This document shows positions 9,199 to 16,657 of a DNA stretch of 30,356 bases, one piece after another; positions within the stretch are counted from its first letter, which is position 1, and every line of letters begins with the position of its first letter. The position numbers and the translations under genes are program-made. Location: the NCBI GenBank assembly GCA_900545185.1, contig UQYH01000012.1, positions 1 through 30,356 of the forward strand. The letters run 5' to 3'. Below the pieces are notes generated by a model. The model saw only the letters and a list, made by a program, of their open reading frames with translations. It was not told where the DNA came from and did no database searches. The stretch is from an uncultured Eubacteriales bacterium. Lineage in GTDB: Bacteria; Bacillota; Clostridia; UBA1381; UBA9506.

Positions 9199-9234
9199 CA
9201 AAAATGGAGTTCGGTTTTTAAATATTGGTCGTTG
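9199..9234 (+). promoter_or_regulatory. Candidate regulator-binding site upstream of operon B
   Basis: This is the second copy of the sequence seen at 246-280. About 28 of 35 positions agree with one single-base gap, and both copies abut the -35 box. AAAT-N3-GTT starts at 9202, and a weaker copy, AAAT-N3-GGT, at 9220, again 18 bp apart. Outside these copies and the promoter cores the two intergenic regions are unrelated, which argues for functional constraint. Confidence 0.5.
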
Positions 9235-9260
9235 CTTTTGCAGACGGCAGATAGTACAAT
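9232..9260 (+). promoter_or_regulatory. Sigma-A promoter of operon B
   Basis: TTGCTT (9232-9237) and TACAAT (9255-9260) are 17 bases apart. The -35 box is poor, as is common for promoters needing an activator. The bases after the -10 box (AAAATTACGA) match those after the operon A promoter (AAAATTGCGA). Confidence 0.75.
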
Positions 9261-9299
9261 AAAATTACGAAATAGTCTTAAAACGAAAGGAATGATTGT

Positions 9300-10913
9300 A
9301 TGAAAAATACACGTGCAAAAAAAGCGGTTTGTTTAGGGCTCTCGGCCTTGTTGGGTGCTTCTGTTCTTGCGGGATGTGCAAAGGGAGGAGATAAGGGCGC
9401 ATCGGCCAAAGGTTCTCCGGTTACTTATGCCGGGGAGGATATTTATCCTGTGCAATGCAGTGATACGTTAAAAGTATGGGAACCGATGAACACACTTTTA
9501 ACAACACGTGTTTCCAATTTCGGAGAAACAGAGGTAGCCAAGGAAATTGCCAAGCAAAGCGGCATTAACGTAACCTATGTGCATCCGGCCTCCGGCATGG
9601 AAACCGAACAGTTTAATTTAATGTTGGCATCCAACGAATTACCGGATATTGTAAAGGCAGATTGGTATACATACGGCGGCCAAAAGGCCATTAACGAAAA
9701 ATATATTTTAAAGTTAAACGATGCCATCGATAACTGGGCGCCGAACTTTAAAAAGCTGTTGGAAAGTCACCAAACACTCGATAAAATGGTTAAAACGGAT
9801 GAAGGCCACTATTATACCATGCCGTTTGTCCGTGATGAGGCAAGCCAATGCGTATACAGCGGTCCTGTCATCCGCAAAGACTGGTTGAATGATTTGGGAC
9901 TGGATGTTCCCGAAACCATTGACGATTGGGAAGTTATGCTGCAGGCGTTTAAGGATAAAAAAGGCGCTTCGGCTCCGCTTGCGTTTTTGTTTCCTAATTT
10001 AGAAGATGGGTTCTTAATCGGTGCATGGAACATTACCGATGACTATTATCTGGATGATGCCGGTAAGGTACAATATGGTCCTGCCGAAGCAAGCTATAAA
10101 GACTTTTTAACCAAAATGAACGAGTGGTATCAAAAGGGTCTTTTAGACGCTAACTTTTCAAGCATTGAATATAAAATTTTAAACGGATATATGTTAAACG
10201 GCAACACAGGCGCAACATTCGGTTTGGCCGGCGGCGGCGTGGGTGCATGGCTTGACGCGTCTAAGGGAAAAGATGGTTTTGATTTAATCGGTGCGCCGTA
10301 CCCGGTACTGCATAAAGGTGACCGTCCGCAATTCGGACAGAGAGAATGGGAATATGTTGCGGCGGCAGGTTATTGTATCAGTGACAAATGTGTAAACCCG
10401 GAGCTGGCCGTTCGGTTTTTAGACTTCGGCTATAGCGAGAAGGGTAAGATGCTGTATAACTTCGGTATTGAGGGCAAGAGCTATGAGCTGGACAGCGCCG
10501 GCAAGCCGCAGTTTACAGACTTTATCTTTAACAATCCCGATGGTGTTCAGGTATCTACCATCTTTACGGAATACTCACCTGCATCCTACAGTGCGCCGAC
10601 CGTGCAGAGCAAGACGGTACAGGAGGCAGAAAGAACCTATGATCAGCAAAACGAGGCTGTTGCCAATTGGGCAGAAACAGATGCCGAAAAGCATATGCTG
10701 CCTCCGATCGCGTTAACCGATGAAGAATCATCAAAAATAACTTCTACGTTAACCTCGATTAAAACCTATAAAGAAGAGATGGCATATTCGTTTATCATGG
10801 GCACAAAGCCGCTTTCGGAATTTGACGAATATATAAGCCAGCTTCATTCGATGGGTTTGGATGAAATTTTAAGCATTTATAATGATGCTGTTGCAAGATA
10901 CGACAAACGTTAA
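9300..10913 (+). CDS. Extracellular sugar-binding lipoprotein of an ABC importer (LplA/YtcQ type)
   Basis: The 537-aa protein begins with a lipoprotein signal, VLAGC, with the lipidated cysteine at residue 26 followed by a Gly/Lys-rich spacer. The length of about 540 residues and regions such as LMLASNELPDIVKADW, then GPVIRKDWLNDLGLDVPETIDDWEVML, are typical of the large solute-binding proteins that pair with LplB/YtcP permeases for oligosaccharide uptake, such as the Bacillus YesO/YtcQ group. It captures the oligosaccharide product outside the membrane. The gene opens operon B and has the site AAAGGAA before ATG. Family assignment is strong, but the ligand is unknown; an unsaturated uronate oligosaccharide is inferred from the lyases and GH88 in the same operon. 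Confidence 0.9.
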   Translation: MKNTRAKKAVCLGLSALLGASVLAGCAKGGDKGASAKGSPVTYAGEDIYPVQCSDTLKVWEPMNTLLTTRVSNFGETEVAKEIAKQSGINVTYVHPASGMETEQFNLMLASNELPDIVKADWYTYGGQKAINEKYILKLNDAIDNWAPNFKKLLESHQTLDKMVKTDEGHYYTMPFVRDEASQCVYSGPVIRKDWLNDLGLDVPETIDDWEVMLQAFKDKKGASAPLAFLFPNLEDGFLIGAWNITDDYYLDDAGKVQYGPAEASYKDFLTKMNEWYQKGLLDANFSSIEYKILNGYMLNGNTGATFGLAGGGVGAWLDASKGKDGFDLIGAPYPVLHKGDRPQFGQREWEYVAAAGYCISDKCVNPELAVRFLDFGYSEKGKMLYNFGIEGKSYELDSAGKPQFTDFIFNNPDGVQVSTIFTEYSPASYSAPTVQSKTVQEAERTYDQQNEAVANWAETDAEKHMLPPIALTDEESSKITSTLTSIKTYKEEMAYSFIMGTKPLSEFDEYISQLHSMGLDEILSIYNDAVARYDKR

Positions 10914-10937
10914 ACCCGGTTGGAGATGATTAAGAAC

Positions 10938-11894
10938 ATGGCAAAGAAAAATTTAGCAAACGCGCGGACGGTTGTAACCGGCAGAAGCTTTTGGGGCAGC
11001 GTAGCAAACGAACTGAAGAAAAATTATATGTACTATTTAATGTTTCTTCCTGTTTTGATATACTTTTTAATTTTTTCATACGGTCCCATGTACGGCGCGC
11101 TGATGGCGTTTCAGGACTATACACCCTCGCTGGGCTTTTTGCACAGCCCGTGGGTAGGCATGAAGCACTTTCAAAAATTCTTTCAGGATTATTATTTTAA
11201 AAGAATTTTATGGAACACCTTTAACATTAGTATGTGCTCTTTGGTGTTTACCTTTCCCGCGCCGATTGTGCTGGCACTTTTAATTAACGAGCTGCGCAAC
11301 AAAAAATTTAAAAGCGTGATGCAAACGGCCTCTTATCTGCCGCACTTTATCTCATTGGTTGTTGTGTGCGGCATGATTAAAAAGTTTACACTGGATACGG
11401 GTGTCGTCAATGATATTATTGCCTTTTTCGGCGGTACGCGCAAAAGTTTTCTAAACGACCCGGACTGCTTTGTTCCCGTATATGTCATTACGGATATTTG
11501 GCAGGAGGTGGGCTGGAACTCTATTATTTACATTGCAGCGCTGGCCGGTATTGATCAGGAGCTGTATGAAGCAGCCATGATTGACGGTGCAGGTCGCTGG
11601 AAGCAGACGCTTCACGTAACGCTGCCCGGCATTTTACCGACCATTATTATTCTGCTGATTTTGCGCATGGGTACGCTTTTAAGCGTGGGTTACGAAAAAA
11701 TAATCCTGCTTTACAGCCCGGTGACGCGAAAAACGGCAGATGTTATCTCAACTTATGTATATCGTGTCGGTCTGGAGGATAAAAGCTGGAGCTTTTCGGC
11801 GGCAGTCGGTTTGTTTAATTCGGTCATCAACCTGGTATTTCTGCTTTTGACGAACACCATTTCTAAAAAATGCAGTGATACGGCTTTGTGGTAA
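10938..11894 (+). CDS. ABC sugar importer permease, LplB type
   Basis: The 318-aa membrane protein belongs to the CUT1 permeases. About six membrane segments are visible, beginning with YLMFLPVLIYFLIFSYGP. The cytoplasmic EAA loop that docks the ATPase is present as EAAMIDGAGRWKQTLHVTLP. I chose ATG 10938 because GGAGAT lies about 10 bases upstream; ATG 10926 and TTG 10920 are also in frame but sit on or before the ribosome site. It forms the membrane channel with the next gene. No ATP-binding subunit is encoded nearby, which is usual for this group because a shared MsmX-like ATPase serves several importers. Confidence 0.92.
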   Translation: MAKKNLANARTVVTGRSFWGSVANELKKNYMYYLMFLPVLIYFLIFSYGPMYGALMAFQDYTPSLGFLHSPWVGMKHFQKFFQDYYFKRILWNTFNISMCSLVFTFPAPIVLALLINELRNKKFKSVMQTASYLPHFISLVVVCGMIKKFTLDTGVVNDIIAFFGGTRKSFLNDPDCFVPVYVITDIWQEVGWNSIIYIAALAGIDQELYEAAMIDGAGRWKQTLHVTLPGILPTIIILLILRMGTLLSVGYEKIILLYSPVTRKTADVISTYVYRVGLEDKSWSFSAAVGLFNSVINLVFLLLTNTISKKCSDTALW

Positions 11895-11908
11895 GGAGGT
11901 GTAAGCAA

Positions 11909-12787
11909 ATGAAAAATGACGGAATCGGTTATAAAACGTTTAGGGTTATCAACGTTATCTTTTTGTTGTTGCTAAACGTAACAATGCTGTACCCAATGCT
12001 GTATGTTGTATTTGCTTCACTTTCCGATTCGGGCGAACTGATGGGGCATATGGGGCTTTTATTAAAGCCCCTGCACACAAATTTAGATGCGTATAGGGCG
12101 GTTTTTACAAATCCGATGATCGGTAAGGGGTATTTGAACACCTTGATTGTTGTTGTCGCAAGTGTTGCGCTGAGTATGGCCATGACCATTTTGTGTGCAT
12201 TTGTGTTATCGCGCAAAGAGGTGGCTGCGCGTAATGTTTTTATGGGATTTGTTTTGTTTACCATGTTTTTTAATGGCGGCTTAATTCCTTTTTATTTAAC
12301 GGTAAAGAATGTGGGTTTGGAAAACAGCCTTTGGTCATTGATTATTCCGTATTTAATCAATGTATACAATATGGTTATTATGCGCACATCGTTTACGCAG
12401 GTGCCGGAGCCGCTGATTGAGTCGGCCAAGCTGGACGGCGCCAATCCCATGCAGATTCTTGTCAAAATTGTGTTGCCGCTTTCCATCCCGGTTTTAATGG
12501 TTATCATTTTGTATTACGCGGTGGCGCAGTGGAACTCGTGGTTTTCGGCCATGATATTTTTGCACGAGAGAAGCAAATTCCCTCTGCAATTAATTCTGCG
12601 TGAAATTCTGATTCAAAATGATACCACCACTATGATGCAGGGTGTCGGCATGGAGGATGCGGCTTCGGTCGGTGAAACAATCCAATATGCGGTTATTGTG
12701 GTGGCAACTCTGCCGATTTTGGTGATGTACCCCTTCATTCAAAGGTTTTTCACCGAAGGTGTTATGATTGGCGCCGTAAAGGGCTGA
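11909..12787 (+). CDS. ABC sugar importer permease, YtcP/LplC type
   Basis: The 292-aa membrane protein is the second half of the CUT1 importer. About six membrane segments are visible and the EAA loop reads ESAKLDGANPMQILVKIVLP. The C-terminal FFTEGVMIGAVKG is the usual ending of this family. The start ATG 11909 follows an excellent site, AAGGAGGTG (11893-11901), and lies 14 bases after the previous stop; an in-frame GTG at 11888 that overlaps the LplB gene is less likely. It works with the lipoprotein at 9300 and the permease at 10938 to import oligosaccharides. Confidence 0.93.
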   Translation: MKNDGIGYKTFRVINVIFLLLLNVTMLYPMLYVVFASLSDSGELMGHMGLLLKPLHTNLDAYRAVFTNPMIGKGYLNTLIVVVASVALSMAMTILCAFVLSRKEVAARNVFMGFVLFTMFFNGGLIPFYLTVKNVGLENSLWSLIIPYLINVYNMVIMRTSFTQVPEPLIESAKLDGANPMQILVKIVLPLSIPVLMVIILYYAVAQWNSWFSAMIFLHERSKFPLQLILREILIQNDTTTMMQGVGMEDAASVGETIQYAVIVVATLPILVMYPFIQRFFTEGVMIGAVKG

Positions 12788-12801
12788 GAGGAGATGTTGA
12801 T

Positions 12802-15800
12802 TTGAAAATAAAGAATAAAATTTTGGCGGTCGTTATGGCAGCCGTTATGCTGGCGCCGCAGGCCGGTACGGCTGTGTTTGCGGCAGATAAGCCAAAGGGC
12901 TATGTGGGCTATGACTTTCGCAGCGAAAATACAGGGATAAAGCCTGCCATTAAATATTATGAAGAAGGCGGCGTAACGTGGGAAATTGCCGATTTCCCGT
13001 CCAAAAAGCAAAAAAGCTTGATGGTCAGCACAAAAACAATGGGCACAAACTGGTATGTGGATGTTGCGGCAAAATCCAAAAAGCAGTTTGTTTTGGAAAC
13101 CTCCATTGCCTACACCGGTTCTATCGGATCGTTTAAGCGGATTTTTACCTGTGATACGTCCAACGGCTCTTACATCGTCTTTTTCACGGTGGATAAATCC
13201 GGTCAGCTTACCGCTTATGACGGCACGGTACTGGCTAAGCTGCGAGAGGGAGTTTTTACGGATATATCCCTGCTGATTGATTTTGAACAAAGAGTATGCA
13301 GCGTTAAAATTAACGGGCGTACAAAACTGATGGATGTGCCGCTTGGTGATGATAAGTTTACGGATATGTACAATGCACGTATTCAGGTATCTGAAATTGA
13401 CGGTGACGGCGAGAATTTTTACATCCGCTATTTCAGAGGATATGAAGGCAGTCAAACCGTGAACGTGGAACAGAGCGGCGAGGACGCAGCTTCCGGCAAC
13501 AACGCCGGTGCAACTAAAATCCGTGTGACGGATGAAATGGTCTCTGAGCGGATGAAAGACAATATTTTTATGACGACCAAAACAGGTAAAGCGCTTGTAA
13601 ACAACAACCTTACCTATGTTGATGAGGCAAACAAGGAGCTTGCGCCGCGGATTATTGACGGCAGAACCTTGGTGCCGCTGCGCTTTGTTTCGGAATCGCT
13701 TGGCGCCGATGTGCAATATGATGACGCGACCCGAACGGCCGTGATTACCCTTGCCGGCAAAACAATAACGGTTAATGCTGCCGGTGCCTCTTATACGGTG
13801 GATGGGGCGGCCAAGGAATTTGACGTTGTGCCCCGCATTGAAGGGGACAGGCTTTTGGTGCCCTTGCGCGCCATTAGTGAAGCGTTTGGTAAGGAAGTGT
13901 TTTACGATAAGTGCGGCTACATTATTATAGGTGATCATGCCGCAAGCTTTACGCTGGATAATGCAAAGGATAAAAAAATACTGGATAAGGCTGTTCGGAA
14001 TTTGGTATTTGAATCGCCCACGGCAGCAGAGGTTACGGCGGCTGTTAAGGCGCAAAACCCGAACAACGAACATCCGCGTCTTTTGGTGCGGCGTGATGAT
14101 GTAACCCGAATAAAGGAAAAAATTAAAAACGACGCACTGGTGGCAAGCTGGGCAGAAGAGCTGATAAAAAAGGCCGATTCGATGATAGGCCTTGAGCCGA
14201 TCAATTACGAATTAATCAACGTTCGTATGGAAGTATCGAGAACGCTGACGATGCGCGTAGAGCCTCTTTCGTTTGCCTACCTGATTACGGGTGACAGAAA
14301 ATATGCGAATGAAGCCATATCGAATTTAATGAGGGTGACAGACCCAACGGTCTTTCCGGATTGGAATCCGTATCACTTTTTAGATGTTGCCGATATGTGC
14401 GCCGGTGTTGCAATCGGTTATGACTGGTGCTATGACGCGATGACACCGGCACAGAGAATGCAAGTGAAAACAGCGCTGATTAATTACGGCTTAAAAGAGA
14501 TTATGCGTGATTTTACATTTGATTCTACGCGTAAAAGAACCTGGGCATGGAACGATCCCAACTCAACGGCCTATCCGCAAAACTGGATTGCGGTATGCTG
14601 CGGCGGTTTGGATATGGCGGCGCTTGCCATAGGTGACGAAGCGGATGCGGCAGAGCTTTCCGGCCAGGTTATTGCAATGGGACTTGAACACATAAAGGAT
14701 TTGCTTGCGGAATTTGCGCCGGACGGAGCATGGTACGAAGGCCCCGGTTACTGGGAATATTCGTATGAATTTTTTGCCTATGCCTTTGCCTCTATGCAAA
14801 GTGCGCTGGGAACGGATTACGGTTTAACCAACAGTCCCGGATTTAAGGAAGGGCCGTATTATGTTATCGGCAACGCCGGTACGGCAGGCTGCTTTAACAT
14901 GAACGACTGCCCCGAGGCGTTGGTGGATTCGCCCGAATTTTTCTGGCTTTCAAATGTTTTCTCCGACCCCGCGCTGACAAAATATCGCTTGCAATATTTA
15001 AACGGTAAGACAACAAGCGATTATAAAAACATTATTTGGTACAACCCCGATTACGCAAACGATGAAACGCCGATTGCCGAGGATGGTATGTGGCGTGAAT
15101 TTAATGTTGCCTCCTCTCGTACGGGCTACGGAACGGCCGATTTATATGCGGCGATTCACGGCGGCGAGGACGGACGTGACATCGGCGATTTGGATTACGG
15201 CGAATTTATTTTGGATATGTTCGGCAAACGCTGGGCGAAGGATTTAGGTTCTGAGCATGCCAACTACGTGGTCGGCCATGAAGGAACGCGCTGGTCATAT
15301 TACCGCTGCCGCGGCGAGGGGCATAACGTGCTTATCTTCAATCCGGACGGTACGGAGGATCAGGACAAGAGCGCCATTTGCCCGATTACACAATATGCGC
15401 ATAATGATGAATCAATGTATGCTGCTACCGATTTAACGGCGGCACATAGCTACCGCGGCGCCGAAAGCGTTGTACGCGGTATGTATGTGGATAAGGCAAA
15501 CAAGTGTGTGACCATTCAGGATGAAGTAAAAATGAAGGAACCCTCTGAGATGTATTGGTTTATGCATACGCCTGCCGACATTGAAATTGCAGAGGATGGG
15601 CGTACGGCCGTTTTAACACAAGGCGTTTATAAAATGGGTGTCAGTCTCGTCGGCAGTGAAAAGCTTACCTTTACGCAAATGCCGGCCGTGGCAATGGAGG
15701 ATTCGCCGCATCCGAGCGACAGCGAAAGTGATGATTCTAACATTAACAAGCTGACAATTCATGCCGAGGGTGTTACCGAAGAGACGTTTGCCGTTCAAAT

Positions 15801-16590
15801 TTATCCCTTAGGCGGCGATGAAAAGCCGCAGACCGTAAACGGCGCTTGCACACCGATTGCGGACTGGAATCTTTTGGATGCGGACAGTCTGCCCAAGCTG
15901 ACCTCTCTTACCGTTTCGGGCGAAACGATTGCCTTAAACGACTATGATACCTTTTATGCATTGCAAACCAAACTGGATGAATTTTTGGGTGCTGCCTTTA
16001 CGGAGCAGAAAATTGAAGCAACGGGTGACGGAACAGTGACCGTTATTCCCATGACGGCGGATAACCGTGTGGCAAAGGTCTGCATTGAAAAGAACGGTAA
16101 AAGCAAAACATACATTGTTTCAATCAACACACTTTCGAGCGAGGATGTGGAGTTTGAGCAAATTAAGCCTGATTATGTCGGCAAAACACCTGCCGGACTT
16201 TCGGCGCTGAAAATTAAGGATGTGCAGGCTGCTGTTACGCAAGCCGAGCACGTGCCGGCCAATACCATTGACGGGGACTTTAACACACGCTGGACGTCCG
16301 ACACCATCGGCGGTACCATTCAGTTTGACCTGGGCGAGGTTAAAGAAGCCTCTGCCATGGGCGTAGCCTTCTTCTTCGGTAACGAACGCAGCACCTTCTA
16401 TCGTGCGGCCGTATCGGAGGACGGTCAAACATGGACGCTTGTCGGAAACATTAAATCCGGCGGCGATACGCTGGATTTGGAGGTTTACAAGTTCCCGAAA
16501 CAAAAGGTACGGTACTTAAAGCTTTCGGGCTTTGGTAACACAGAGGGTTCGGCTTGGTTTAACGTTTCCGAAGTCAGATTGTATGAATAA
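12802..16590 (+). CDS. Secreted heparinase II/III-type polysaccharide lyase with copper-amine-oxidase-like and discoidin-like modules
   Basis: The 1262-aa protein starts at TTG 12802 after GAGAGGAG and has a signal peptide cleaved near AVFA (residue 27). An N-terminal beta-rich module (about 28-225) is followed by a well-preserved copper-amine-oxidase-like domain (about 257-378, with RTLVPLRFVSESLGA and a second LLVPLRAISEAFG), a wall-associated module in clostridia. The lyase core (about 424-1030) is highly similar to that at 1499-5464, with WNPYHFLD (H525), QNW (N594), GPGYWEY (Y650) and GEGHN (H841). A linker domain and an F5/8 type C (discoidin, CBM32-like) module (about 1130-1262, ANTIDGDFNTRWTSD) complete it. 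It should cut the same kind of uronate glycan by beta-elimination outside the cell. It lies 14 bases after the permease stop, linking lysis and import. Confidence 0.87.
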   Translation: MKIKNKILAVVMAAVMLAPQAGTAVFAADKPKGYVGYDFRSENTGIKPAIKYYEEGGVTWEIADFPSKKQKSLMVSTKTMGTNWYVDVAAKSKKQFVLETSIAYTGSIGSFKRIFTCDTSNGSYIVFFTVDKSGQLTAYDGTVLAKLREGVFTDISLLIDFEQRVCSVKINGRTKLMDVPLGDDKFTDMYNARIQVSEIDGDGENFYIRYFRGYEGSQTVNVEQSGEDAASGNNAGATKIRVTDEMVSERMKDNIFMTTKTGKALVNNNLTYVDEANKELAPRIIDGRTLVPLRFVSESLGADVQYDDATRTAVITLAGKTITVNAAGASYTVDGAAKEFDVVPRIEGDRLLVPLRAISEAFGKEVFYDKCGYIIIGDHAASFTLDNAKDKKILDKAVRNLVFESPTAAEVTAAVKAQNPNNEHPRLLVRRDDVTRIKEKIKNDALVASWAEELIKKADSMIGLEPINYELINVRMEVSRTLTMRVEPLSFAYLITGDRKYANEAISNLMRVTDPTVFPDWNPYHFLDVADMCAGVAIGYDWCYDAMTPAQRMQVKTALINYGLKEIMRDFTFDSTRKRTWAWNDPNSTAYPQNWIAVCCGGLDMAALAIGDEADAAELSGQVIAMGLEHIKDLLAEFAPDGAWYEGPGYWEYSYEFFAYAFASMQSALGTDYGLTNSPGFKEGPYYVIGNAGTAGCFNMNDCPEALVDSPEFFWLSNVFSDPALTKYRLQYLNGKTTSDYKNIIWYNPDYANDETPIAEDGMWREFNVASSRTGYGTADLYAAIHGGEDGRDIGDLDYGEFILDMFGKRWAKDLGSEHANYVVGHEGTRWSYYRCRGEGHNVLIFNPDGTEDQDKSAICPITQYAHNDESMYAATDLTAAHSYRGAESVVRGMYVDKANKCVTIQDEVKMKEPSEMYWFMHTPADIEIAEDGRTAVLTQGVYKMGVSLVGSEKLTFTQMPAVAMEDSPHPSDSESDDSNINKLTIHAEGVTEETFAVQIYPLGGDEKPQTVNGACTPIADWNLLDADSLPKLTSLTVSGETIALNDYDTFYALQTKLDEFLGAAFTEQKIEATGDGTVTVIPMTADNRVAKVCIEKNGKSKTYIVSINTLSSEDVEFEQIKPDYVGKTPAGLSALKIKDVQAAVTQAEHVPANTIDGDFNTRWTSDTIGGTIQFDLGEVKEASAMGVAFFFGNERSTFYRAAVSEDGQTWTLVGNIKSGGDTLDLEVYKFPKQKVRYLKLSGFGNTEGSAWFNVSEVRLYE

Positions 16591-16597
16591 AAAACAG

Positions 16598-16624
16598 CTG
16601 TGCGGCGCCTTTTGCGCCGCGCGG
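16598..16624 (+). other. GC-rich hairpin between the lyase and beta-sandwich protein genes
   Basis: GCGGCGC (16602-16608) pairs perfectly with GCGCCGC (16614-16620) around a 5-base CTTTT loop, and four more pairs including wobbles extend it. No T-run follows on the plus strand, so it is not a standard terminator. Placed between lyase and surface-protein genes, it may be an RNA processing or stability element that sets different levels for the two halves of the operon. This role is inference. Confidence 0.5.
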
Positions 16625-16657
16625 CAGAATGATCATAACAAAAAAGGAGCGAATGAC

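Noticed and set aside
12739..14073. 444-codon open frame on the minus strand
   Set aside because: It mirrors the permease end and the N-terminal half of the second lyase. Its composition is that of an antisense shadow, and no promoter or ribosome site is seen.
16532..16657. Upstream extension of the beta-sandwich protein by 42 residues
   Set aside because: It overlaps the lyase gene and the hairpin; ATG 16658 has AAAGGAG and begins a clean signal peptide.
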